64,000 nucleotides of DNA from Grammothele lineata (lineage: Eukaryota > Basidiomycota > Agaricomycetes > Polyporales > Polyporaceae): assembly GCA_002150815.3 (NCBI GenBank), contig NDFF03000180.1:47287-111286 (forward strand). Direction: 5' to 3'. Below the pieces are notes generated by a model, which saw nothing but the letters and a program-made list of their open reading frames with translations, did not search any database and was not told the origin of the DNA. Position 1 is the first letter of the stretch. Each line of letters starts with the position of its first letter. Shown here piece after piece: positions 21,875 to 33,729 of the stretch. The position numbers were made by a program, and so were the translations under genes.

Positions 21875-24800
21875 GCGCCGTTCGGATGCCGTCTGCTTGC
21901 GCTGTCATCTGACGGAGGTCACGCCTCATGCATAAGGGGAATACGGGGCACAGCTAACAAGCGGAGGACGCTCGCGCCTTGTTCGGCCGCTGACACCATC
22001 AGGCTTCGCGTCGATACGGTACCGGGCTCCTCTTGCGGTGTCTCCGGACGCTTGTTCTCTGCCTCTGCCTCTGGTACGGATACGCGGGTGCAAAACGGGT
22101 GCAAGTTTGCCAGGCGAGCAACGGGCGCACAGACGCGCCGTCGTCCCACGACGGCGAACACCACGCGTCTCGGCCCTGCCACAGACAAATCAAGAACGAT
22201 CAACGATGCGCCGAATCGCAACGCAGCCCCCAGGCGGAGTCCCAGTTCCAGTCCCAGTCCTAGTCTAGAGGACCGGCCTTTCCCGTACTATGGACCAGGG
22301 CAAGTCACGCTGTGTTCTGGCCGTAGCCAGCCAGCCAGTCGCTGGTCAGGATGCCCCTTCACCCGCCCCTTCAGGCGCTGAAAATATCCGCGCGTAACGC
22401 CCCACCCCTCGCACCTCGCGCCCCACGCCCACCGCGCTAGCCACCGCATGCTAGCGTACGTCCTCGACCAATCCTCCACATCGCGGCCGCGCCGGGGGCT
22501 TAGAAGTTAGCCTGCTAGGGATATTCAAAGTCTAGGCTAGCACGCGGGTTCACGTACCACGTCTCGCCTCTCGGCGTGGGTTACGTTGAGGAGACCCTCG
22601 TTCCGCGTTCCGGGAGAGTGGGCCTCTCGAGAGGAGCGAGCTCGCTAGCTAGGTGTCGTTCGGAACCAGGCTCAGGTTCAGGTCAGGCTAAGGCTAAGGC
22701 TCAGGGTCTTCTACTGCGGCACGCCTGCCTCCTGTTGACACGCGACCCGGACAGGACGAGACGTGGCGAGACGAACGAACATTGGCTCGGCTGCACGACC
22801 GCTCTGCGACGCAATCTGCCGGATTGGGCGTCGAGGGGAGACGGCCCGGAACTAGGCCAATCTGCGCGATGTTGACATCCTCGTGGGAGCGCATACGCGC
22901 GCGCGTGCGCAAGGGAGACGGTGAATGGGCTGAGGAGGAAGCGACGAGACAGAAGAGAGAGAAGGTTGGCGAGGCGGCGTCCGAGAACGCTTCGCGCCCG
23001 ACGCGTCAGTCAGGCTGAAACGGGAGGCACCACCCTGGAACTCGGTGTACGGAGCTCGGCAGCTGGCGCGGAGGTTAGGCTTTAGCACCGGTGGTGTTAC
23101 TGTCGTTGGAGCCGACGACGGTAGCCCGAGACTTGGCAGTCTCTGTGCAACAAACGACTCTAGGATGAAGCTGAGGGCAACGACGAGGAGCGGGCTCGGA
23201 GCGCGGGAGCGGTGCGTCGACTGCTGCCGCAACCCCGCGCCAGCCTAATGACAGCCGCTGGTCACCATAGCCCAGGGGTGCTTCTCGTGCCCTCCCGCAC
23301 GCACGCCCCCAGCCGGAGCTCCAAAATTCTTCCTCCGACCCCGGGCGTCCTCCCCAGTCCTCACAGGCCCGAGATCGCAGAAGAACCACCCGCGCATGCC
23401 AGCACCGGACGGAGCCCGCCTGATCCATCTGATCGATGGCAATAATGGTGTGTTGGCGACCGTGGCAGACAGCGACGCGGCGTGTTCTAGTCAAATCTCG
23501 ACGCGCTGATCATAGCGTCGCCCGACAAGGAAATGCGAGACGTGAAGGCCGTGGGCCTGCAAACATTGGCGCGGCGGCTGCCGCGCGGGCGGGCGTGCCG
23601 AGGATGTGGTTCGGTGTGCCGATGCGCAGCCCTGTGGGCCGTAGCTTGGAGTCTCCCAGCGTCCGCTCTAGCACGCCCGCTTTGAGGAGCCTCCCGCTGG
23701 CGCGGAATATTGGCTCAGGGGAAGAGATGCGTAGGGATAGGGCGCACCGCCGGACGCTATTGGGAGCGGATTAACTCTATCCTCGATGTGCTCCTCGTCA
23801 AGATGCCGGAACCGGGCAGCTGCGCCCGCGACTCACTCGCAGAGTTTGTCTTTCCCATCTGTCGCCTTCCGCCGCCGCCGATGCAGACTATGCCGAAGGC
23901 TTCCTAGCCGACCGTCCAGCCGTCCAGCCGCCCTCCAGAGCCGTCCAGAGCCGCGTCCAAACCACCTCGCACATCGGTGTCCCTTAGGCACTCGCCCCAT
24001 GTCGATGGACGCTCCCTCCAACCCCATCATATGGTAAAAGGACAACGATATTTCTCCTCGGACCCGTAGGACACCGCCCGCCCAGCCAGCCTGGGCCACA
24101 GCCCAACAGCCTCGGGGCATCCGTCCGACCGGCGGCGCGCGAATATTCCCGTGGCGCCGGGTGAGGCCCTCCTGGGACGCAGGACGCAGGATCGCGTCGA
24201 GACCATTCTCTCGAAAGTTGTCGCCCTTTTTTCCTCGTCGCCGCCGTTACCGGGCACGTGCGGACTTGTTTCCGAGACATCGTGACGCCCGCTGGACTCG
24301 ACGGTCGGGCCCGGCGCCGCGCTCGACACTGCCTCTCGCTGCAGGCAGCTTCCCGAACGCCAGTAACTTATATGCTCGAGCCCCCGACGCCCTTCACTCT
24401 CCTATTGCTAGCTTCTCGCGCGGCAGTCGACTTGGTGACGGGTGTAAAAGACAACCTTCCAGCACCGTGGGCCCATATTTTTCACTCTGCGGCGCCGCCG
24501 GAGACCAGTGAAGGTGCGTACCTTGTTCGATTCTCAATTTTGGAGGATGACGGGCGGATGAGGGAGGGCGACTTCGTTGCTACGACCGCGTAGAGCACGC
24601 CCCACGCTGGACGCCTCGTTAGCAGCGAGGTTGTCCGCGCGGCAGTGATGTCCCAGAGGGTTTCCACGAGCAGCCACGTCACCTCTCGCACGTCCGGATG
24701 CAGCTTGGCGTAGGTGCGCATTTTTTTCCGTTACTGGGGCACGGCGAACTGGCAGCTGACGGATGCGCTTCCGTCCGGTCGCCCAGATTACCACGCATAG

Positions 24801-27800
24801 AGAGGAGGACTGATCGGGCTAGAGCGAGGAAGGGGGCGGAATTCTTTGCTGGTTGTGAGTCATGCTCGCTGTATATAACGTCATCACCGCCGCTCACCGG
24901 CGTCGCGCGTGCGCGTGCGCGGCGTTGCGCTCAGGGTCGCGGTGACTCATTGGGAAGGAGCCCGCCGCATCAGGGCCGACAGACACCCTCTACCAATGTT
25001 ACCATACCGGTTCATTCGGGGCTTCGACATACCCGCCGTCGAGTTCTCTAGAATCCACCCTACCTCGTCGCCTTTCCCTACCTTGTCGTTCCCCAATTAC
25101 TGCACCTCAGCGTACCGCACTTCCGCCATCATCACTCCGGCGGCTCGAAGCGCCTTGTCCACCGCAGTTCTGTGACACGATCGCACGTCGCCCGAGATGA
25201 TCCAAGAACCACGGAACTGCTATCTCTCTCGCCACACTGATAATAGACGTCGGCCACACTCTCATCTCTCTTTTTCGCCACTCGTGTCCACATGTCCACA
25301 GCGGCACATGCCAATCGTTGACGTCCTCACGCTGTTGTTCCTCGGAGCTGACGCCGTCGACGTCCTTGGCACGCGAATCCACGGTAGATGTTCCACATGA
25401 AAGGAGAAGACCACGACAATGGGGGAGGAAAAATTGTGTCCAGAATCCGCCGCCGACGCCGACCGGAGGAAGCCGCGCTCGGGGAGTAGAGAGACGACCG
25501 GCGTCCGGTCGCGTTCGGCGCGGCGCTGGCTCTGTGCTCGGTGGCTTTGGCTTGAGAGCCATACGTCACTAGGGCGCGATACTGGCTGGCAAGTGCTGCT
25601 TTCTCCCGCTTCGTGCATCGTCGGCCGCTCCAAATACAGCCGGGGGCCTTCGTGTTCCTGGCTTCCTCCCGGACGCGCAAACTTGTCTGACTCGGACCAC
25701 ATGCTATACTTACTGAGAACTCTGGTGGAGTGCGCCACGGTCGACGATACACACGCCCACCACGAAACTCGACTAGAAGCCTCAAGCCCACTCCTGGCGC
25801 CGCACACCTCACTTGCGGACGACCACAGAAGCCTCGCGCCGCCCATCACTCACCTCCGCGCTCGGAGGGGCGTCTCTGGCGCCTCCTCGCGCGCCACCAA
25901 GCGGGCGTCTAAGGCGTCGCGACGCAACAAAATCCACGGTGGCTTCGTTCTCGACGTTCCTCCCCGCTTCAACTGCGCGACAGAAAATTGTGGTCGTCCA
26001 GAGGGTACGGTGTCGGCCGAGGGAACCATGCAAAGAAGCGCGCGCGCGGCGTCGCGACACGCACGACGTGGCGCGCGGTAAGTATTGATGGGTGACTCCG
26101 AGTGGTGATAACCGCAGCAGCCGAGTCAGGGTGTGGTTTATTGCTCCATCACGCCCAGGCCCCGACTGTCACAAGATACCGTCGCGGCCTCGGAGTGAGG
26201 CTTCGTGGTGATGTTCGCCTCGCTGTTGGTTTTCTGGGTACGCCGTGTGCAGGCCGGCGCCGCACGCGGGCGAGCTGTGCGCATGTAGGGCAAGCACGAT
26301 GCGACTGGCAGTCGGGATAGAAGCAGTTTGGGTAGACGCCGTCGTCAAATTTACATCTCCGGTGCGCGTGCCCGATCCTCCACTGCGCGTACAAGATTCA
26401 AGTTCCCTGAAGGTAGAGACCTCGAGGAGCAGGGAGCCTTCGCCATGCATGGTCTCGGAGTTCCATGCGACATACGCCCTTGTCGCTGCTCCAAAACACT
26501 GCGTATCCACTGCATCCACACCGTCGTCCAATTCTCCGCGGCACTCCGAGTGGACAGCGGGCGGTACAGCGATCGAAGTCCCATTCTTCCCGGCTTCTTC
26601 TCCGTCCCTTCCTTTCCTTCGATTTTTCGCTTATTGTCTCCCGGACGCCCGTCGGTGTGTGCAGCCTGTGCCGGGCAGGCCCAATCAATGATAGGAGTGG
26701 GCCGCATGCACGGTGGCACGTAGGGATGCGCGAACGCGAACGGTAGTACGGCGGGGAAGCGGTGATGATGGATATCTGCGAAGAGCCTTCGGTGGGCTCG
26801 GGGTGGCACGGCGGTCCTGTTACTGTACGATCGCTAGCTGCTGGCGGGTACATACTACCTGGGCGGTATGAATTAATGACGCCCGGCCGCGGCGTTACGG
26901 GAGGAAATGTAGCGGCTGGCGTTGGAGGAGGCTCGAAGATTTGCAAGTATGCAGCAACCCGGGCTCGCTTGGTACGTACGACTACAGGTCCCGAGGAGGA
27001 TGGGCAGTGCTCGGGCCTGTCTTCGTTCAATGCTCTTCATGTGGCTCTGTCCTCTCGATCGTCCATGCGCGACGACACAGTTGCGTAGTAATTACGCTTT
27101 GGGATCAATTTTGAGGTCCTAGAATGATTGTAAGAACGCTCCCGGAGCCCCGCTCGCGCCCGGAGCGTCTCACGCCAACAGCTCGCGACGTGCTTTGGTC
27201 TTTAAGTTCGCTCTACCTAGCACAGCGATGGAAGGAGAAAATAGTACGTCCGTCTCGAGCTCAAATCTTCCAGGCCCGCATACATCCCCGAAGTAGCCTG
27301 GCTATACACTCCGAGTTCCAGTGGGCAGACGAGCGCGTAGTGCAGTAGACTCCCATTGGAGTGCGGCGTCCAGGAAACACGACCCTGGAAAATCTCTCTC
27401 CTTCCCTCGCTTACACAGTGGCACGCTGTGCCCCGCCAATCCTCTCCATGCCAAGTGCTCTGTGGACGCTGGACGCTGATGCAGCCGAGTCAACGCTCCA
27501 GGGGATAGAACTTGGCTGCATCAGCAATGCACGGGGCGCCGCCGCGTCACGCACGGGGTACGCAGCGCGCGGATAAAGCGCGGCCGCGCTCCGGTCCACG
27601 TACGTCCTCGGCGTCTCGTATATCCATGTCGGGTTGGATCAGGGGCGCACGAATGCGTGCGGCGCCATCAGCGGGCCACGGTGCGCTGCGCGCGTCACAA
27701 ATGGGTACAGCTGCACACCCCACGTCTGCACGCGCGGGGGATAGCGCAGGGAAGGAAATATGAAAGGATCAAAGCAGTACGGCGCGCAGGCCCGTACGTG

Positions 27801-29075
27801 CGGCGTGCATCGAGCGCGGGCGTGGCCCCGGAGTCCGTTATCAGCGATTCTGCCGACGCGACCGGGAGAAGCCCCTGCCAGGGGCTCGACGGGGGCTGCC
27901 AGCGCCGCGTGCCCTGGCGCGCTGTTCCTCGCCCCCGCGCGCGTGAGGTCCACGGGCCACACACGAAGCTGCTTCTGCAGGAAAATTGGCTCGCGAAGCA
28001 CCGCTGCGGCGGTGGGGCCGGTGGGCTGGGGTGCAGGTGATGCTGGGTATGGCAGGGCGGGGACTGGGGAGCGGGGAAGCCTGATGAAGCTTGTGCGGGG
28101 GGCGCGAGGGTGCTGGGGACCGCCGTGATTTTGAAACGCGATGGAGGGGGAGGCGCGCGCGCGAGCCGCTTTGGACCCGCACTTGGACGCGCTGCGCGAC
28201 GTCATTCCTAGTAACCTGGCGTCTGGGAGAGTGCGGCGAGATGATTCGCCGGAGGGGAGGATTGGAGAGCATGTGCACATGTCGCCGCCGCAGATGGTCG
28301 GTAAGCCCCCCGCGTGCGCTTTTTCGCCGCGCGCGCTGTTGCATACCGCTCCCGATGAGTATAGGCCGGTGCGGGAGAACAGGGGGAGAACGAGGAATTC
28401 TTCGGAGCCCAACAGCGGCGAAACGCGCGTTCGCGTCTGATGCCCGGACGACGGAGGTCGAAAGTTTGCGCGGAGACGAGGCGGAACAGTGCGGTGCAAG
28501 CTAGAAGCTTGAAGTGTCTCCGGGTGTACGTAGTAGTACGGCGCTTGGTACATCAAGTTCTGCGCACGGTTTCGCCCCAGTCGCGCGGTATTTTCGCCCT
28601 GAAACACCGACCGAAGAAGAAGCTCTTGTACTGGGACGATGGGGGCGCACGGACGCACTCTGAGGGAGTGATTAGAAGTAAGCATGCTGCCGTGCGTGGT
28701 TGTAGTGGCGCACAGAGGCGCGAGCGGGAAGAGGTGATGCATGATGGTGGTTGATGGAGAGCTGGCGAGTGGTTTGGAGGAGGCTCTCAGGGCGCCTGTG
28801 AGTCGCGCGCGGGAGCATCGCGATCTCGGTGAGCGCCCTACGGAGCGCCCATGTTCTCCCTGCGAGCGAGCGAGTCGTCGACAGCGTCGCGTGCGCCGCA
28901 CACGGTTGGGACCTTCATCGTGCGCCGACGGCACCGTGTCCTCGACAATCGCCCCATCTTCCCCTCTCCACCAACGTGCATCCCTCCGAGTTCTCTCGCC
29001 CGTGCCACGGACCACATCTCCGTTCCGAGCATCAATCCTAGATCGCCGTCGACGTCCTCAGACCACAATCCGACC

Positions 29076-29940
29076 ATGCGCAGCACCGCCTGGACATCCG
29101 ACCGCATCGCGTCCAAGTCCCAGGCCGCCCCAGCGACGAAATCGAAGAGCAAGCAGCAGCAGAAGGGCGGCGGAGATGCACCGGCGAAGAGTGCGGAGGT
29201 GCGCAAGCTCGAGAGGCTGCGCAACGACCTCCAGAAGGCGTCGGGGAGGGACAAGGATCCCAAGGGCGGCTGCTTCTGTCTAGGTCGGTCCGCACATTCT
29301 ATTCATCAATTGTCTGTTCAACTGACCGTGGAGACATGTATATCGGCGACCATCGTACATCGAACCGGCTAAATGCGCGAATCCAGCGAGGATGCACGCC
29401 CTCTCGCCGTATACACCCCTCTGCCGCGCCTGCGGCCTCATCCTCTGCGAGCTCAATCCCCCGCATCACGCCTGTCCGCACTGCGCCGACGCCCTCCTCA
29501 CTCCCACCGCGCGGGATGCGCTCATCCAGACGCTCGGTAACCGCATCGACGAGGCCCTCGCGCGCGAAGAGGAGGCGCGCCAGCGCGCGATCGAAGAGGC
29601 TCGTGCCGCACAAGGCGCGTTCCCGACCCTTTCTGGATCCGCCGGGACGTCGCGCGCTGGCACACCGGTGGAAGGGCACCCGGTGAACCAGACGCACAAG
29701 GTGCTCTCGTTGGACTCGAAGACGCACAAGGTCAAGGTGTCTTCGTACACGCCCCCGAGTTTGTCGAGGACGGCCTCGATGGAGAAGGCAAAGGCGAAGG
29801 AAGCGGAGCAGGAGTACAAGCGCGTGCCTGCCCCGCCGAAGGAGGTCCTTGTCGCGAGCGGACTGCCGAGGGCGGAGCGGCCGTGGGTGAATACGAGGGG
29901 TCTAAACGTCTCGTACATGCAGCCGTCACGAGTTGCATAA
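29076..29940 (+). CDS. TRIP4/Rqt4-type C2HC5 zinc-finger protein (ribosome quality-control trigger)
   Basis: Two exons, 29076-29283 and 29387-29940, separated by a 103-nt GT-AG intron, encode 253 residues. The intron splits the zinc finger. Ligands are Cys66, Cys68, His73, Cys82, Cys85, Cys90, Cys99 and Cys102 (GCFCLARMHALSP...CRACGLILCE...CPHC), the complete C2HC5 pattern of the activating-signal-cointegrator-1 finger. Known members are human TRIP4/ASC-1 and yeast Rqt4. They work with the Slh1/ASCC3 helicase and Cue3/ASCC2 to split collided ribosomes. The N-terminal 60 residues are basic and Gln/Lys-rich. A Glu/Arg/Ala helix (about 120-150) follows the finger, and the C-terminus is Lys/Ser-rich with no ASCH domain, as expected for the short fungal form. 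The ATG at 29076 follows a clean upstream region and gives an in-frame first exon. No neighbour suggests a different role. Confidence 0.88.
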
Positions 29941-32900
29941 ACCTTCAGAGTGAGTGGTTGCTACTCTTTTTGCATTTCTCTTCAGCTTCGACTTCAACAT
30001 GCTATTCCGATGTTTGACGAACATTGGTTTGCATACTGCTTCATGTGCCAGTCCCTTTTTCGCTATCATGCATTTTGAAGTGGCGTGTGGGGGCAGAAGG
30101 GGGCGATTGTTTTACCTTGTGAGCGACCCTAAATGAAGCGAGTGTTGCCATTGACGAGGCCATCTGTTCGCATAAATTCCCCCTCATCCGTACATTCGTT
30201 GCCCCCTCCATTATTGGCTTTCGGCCGGTCTTCGCTTATGCGGGCCAAAAGTCGATTTGCCCAATCATATGACATTTTCAAGGAAGAGGCGGTAACACGC
30301 TCGCAATTACTCTAAATGTGCCCACCAACCTTTGCAGTTTCGTATCGTGTGCCTTCATTTTCATACCATCGCATACCCTTGTGCTCGAAACCTTCCTTCA
30401 GTCAGATCCCGAGATTCTCGGACACGTTTGGATGGTGCATATATCCGCTCTTGGCACAAACTTCTGACACACGCCTGTTATACTTTTCCACAGGAAACGT
30501 TCACATCTCAGTTAGCACCCCGCCATCTTCGGGGTGTTCGCGAGCCAAATCTTCTCTCCTCCGCCGCCGAATCCGGGCTCCGTGGTCGTTACCACGCCAT
30601 GCGCCGACATCGCAGAACTGTCTTCAGGCGTCGTCGAACCGCTCCCCGCCCGCTTCCTGGTTAACTCTATCACTTCGCATGCACGGCCTGTATCAGCACC
30701 TGTATCAGCAGCCCGACGTTCCGCCGCGTCGCCTTACATTTTCAGTGCTCACTTGTCCCGCCACGTACCCCGTCGCATCACGACTCTACGCAATCAGCAC
30801 ATGGAAGAAAACGTTATCAGCGCCTCCAGAACGCCTCCTCGTTACGACAACCCTCGCAGCTCCCCCTCCCGCCCCTTTTTGCCTTCAAGCTTCATTCTCC
30901 GTCGCGTTGCGCGCCGCATCATGATCTCCCACAATCAATGCTCCCGACGACTGAGAACCCCCGTCTGAATGAAGGCGCGCGACAGCCCATCTGCCACCTT
31001 ATGTCAACGACTGCATAGGTCGCTTGTCATTCCCAGAGAACTCGCTTGACCTCTGCGAGGCAGGCGATCCCCCAGGTCAACGTCACCCGGCGCCGATCCG
31101 AGTCATACCGCCCCCCAATCCTGCGCACCGTCAACAGTGAGAGCGGGGGAAATGCGCTCAGGCTGTTCTAGCTCCTAGTACTTGCATCCGATCAGTTCAG
31201 TTCCACTCCGGCCTCCTCTCCGCCTCGCGCGAAGCCCACCGGATGCTCCGCAGCGGAGTCTCATGGGCATGAACCGGTTCGGGGTTCGGAGGGGTGCACA
31301 TCATACCGGAGACCCCGCTCGTCCTCCCTTCCTTTCCACTCCGCTCCGCCTCGGGGCTATAGTCCGTGTGAGCCTCGCGACTCCTCCGACCACCCTGAGG
31401 ACTCAATGGAGCTCTCGGACGAAGAGGCGAAGAGGTGAAGGAGCAAAGGGGGATTGGGGCATCGCATCTGTGATCCTGTCTCTCAGTCTCTCGTCTTCTC
31501 TCGTGATAGGACGTTGTGGATGGACGTTGGGTGGGAGGCGTGTGGCTGCTGTACAGCAAGAGCGGTTCGGAGGGTTCTCTGGTACTGCCAGAGGGCGGGA
31601 GCGTACTGGAGCGACTTCTGATGCTTGTTAGCCCGTCTACGTAGTTGAGTCACGCCGGAGGGAGGAAACGAGCTGAAATGGAATGTAGACGGCCTCTGTC
31701 GTCTCCGCTATAGGCACAGCTAATGGATAAGAAGTGAAAAAGTAGATAGCGCGTTACATGTGGCTACATAGCTGAAATTAGCGATAGAACAAAAGTACGT
31801 AACTACGGTCTGCGGATGTGCGCACGAATCAATATCACGAATACAGAACAGAGTTGCCTCCGGGCACACAACGAAGGACTAGAAACGCGTATCTGAGTTT
31901 CTGGCAATAAGCTCGCTGATAAACGTGGACCGTCGAGGACGGCAAGTACTGCATACCAAACAGCAAACGTTATAATGTTCATGACAAGGGAACGGTACAC
32001 CCACAGTGGGGTGCATAAGCCACCGACCGGCGCGGCAGAAGCACCATCCGGGGGCAAACAGGCTTCAGTACCCACCGTACGTGGAGTAACGTGAAGGTAG
32101 CGGGTCCAATCAGGTCTACTGTGGCGTGCCTCTCACCCTTGCTCGTCTCCCGCGGCACCTCATCAGAGGGAATAGTCCTCGTAGTCACGCTCGGCGACCA
32201 AGCTGGGAGCCGGAGGGCATGGTCCGGAGGGAGAGTTAAAACCTTCCCCCGCCCTAATGACTCGCTCTCTGTTCTCCCGGTATCGGCGGCCACAATGTCG
32301 ACAGTCGCATGCAGTACGGAGCGACTTCGACTGAGCGGACGACCCGGAGCGCGCTCGTCCAGCAGCAAGCTTCAGCCCTCGGTTCCTGGCGACGCTCCTC
32401 CCACAGCCGTGAAGGCAAGGTTAGATGTCGCACTGCGGATGGAGCGCAGTTGGCTGGGTGGGTTCTATCCATCGCGTTGCGCCGCTCGCCATCCTGCTTG
32501 TTCCTCTTCCTGCGAAGGCTGGTTTCCTTCCCTCTTCCCCCTGAGCTCGTGCGGAGGTCGGGGAACGGATCCACTGTGGTAGCGATTCGCAGACGCGTCC
32601 GTGTGTGGCCTGACTGGCGCCGGGTTGATGCCCAGCACTCATCTTAGCTCCGTCGTCGTCCATCTCCATCGGACGAAGGTCGTCGGTCGCCATCAGGACG
32701 CATCCCACATCCTGTGCGCGTGGCCTGTTGCGGGCGTGCGCAGCGAGTAGGCCGCGGTGGGAAGGGAAATGGAAGGAGAGCGCAGGATGTCGTCTGTGGG
32801 CGAACTTCTGTTCGCATCCGGGCTCCTGTACTCCGGCCGCTCGGGAGGTAGAGTGGCCGACGTCGGGGTGTCCTCCTCGAACGTACCCTGCGTCCCGATA

Positions 32901-33729
32901 GGGGCGATTATTATGGGTGGCGACATGTGCGTACAGCCAGAGAGTCGGAGAGTAAAGGCGTGCATGCAAGAACTTGACGGCGAGAGCGCTGCATGATAGG
33001 CACGGGATCGGCCGCGGTGGGAGGGGTTAGCCCCAAATGCATTCTTCCCGGCCAAACAACACCGACCATATCAGGAAGACGTGGTGCACGAACAGCACCG
33101 CCGCGCGATGTCGATGGGAGATATCGATGGGCGTGTGTACGACGTGCGCACGGCGCTTGGGTGGTGGCGCAGATGTCGCGTTCGCGGCACGGGCCATCAC
33201 GCGCGTGTTGCGAACAGGAGGCACGAGAACCTGCGAGGGGGTCGGGACCAACAGGAAGTCTGGGGATAGTCGCATCGCGCGCGCGTCACGGGTGCAGCGT
33301 CGGCGTCTGTAGACTGGATGTCGGACGTTGGGCGTCGAGCGTCCGGGTTCTGCGATGCTTGATGTCGCCTCGCGCGCCTGGCTATGTAAGTGTAAGACGT
33401 GAAGCTTGATGTTGGGCGGTGTGCGGCGCGTGATGGCTGGACGCAAGAAGTTGGATGGGCGCGCGCTCGGTGCGATGGTGTTTGGACGTGAGAGAACGCC
33501 GAGGGAGTCTGACGGCTGACGGCGGCGTCGTACATGGCAAGTGGCCGGGTGGTTGCGTGACCTTGCGACTTGGTTCACATTGATCCTGTAGAGGGTAGAG
33601 TCCCGCACCGAGTCCATAAACGAGTCTTGGTCCCGGTCGCCATCCACATTCGGTTCGGTCTCCGAGCACGGAGCCCAGGCCTGTCCGCTCGCCGAGCTCT
33701 TCCGTTGCCCCGCCTCCTTCCGCGCGACG
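29941..33729. other. 3.8-kb intergenic stretch between two converging genes
   Basis: The TRIP4-like gene ends into it from the left and the coiled-coil gene ends into it from the right. The first kilobase is less GC-rich and T-rich, consistent with 3' untranslated sequence. I find no reading frame with a recognisable domain or plausible exon chain on either strand. Confidence 0.5.

Larger units (their letters stand above)
16593..29075. other. 12.5-kb GC-rich stretch without a recognisable gene
   Basis: Upstream of the GATA start and upstream of the TRIP4-like gene, so both flanking genes point away from it. Pyrimidine-rich tracts occur at 16630-16820 on the plus strand, directly 5' of the GATA gene. 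Short tandem repeats are scattered between 17.2 and 22.7 kb and listed separately. A 1,377-base open frame on the minus strand (29015-27639) exists, but its composition is that of GC-rich chance frames and it overlaps the TRIP4-like promoter. I see no domain, splice chain or transposon motif. The size and position would suit a large regulatory region or long non-coding transcripts; that is inference only. Confidence 0.5.

Noticed and set aside
27639..29015. 458-codon open frame on the minus strand upstream of the TRIP4-like gene
   Set aside because: Composition is Arg/Pro/Ser/Ala-rich like the other chance frames of this GC-rich stretch. It has no domain or transmembrane pattern and it overlaps the promoter and leader of a well-supported gene.
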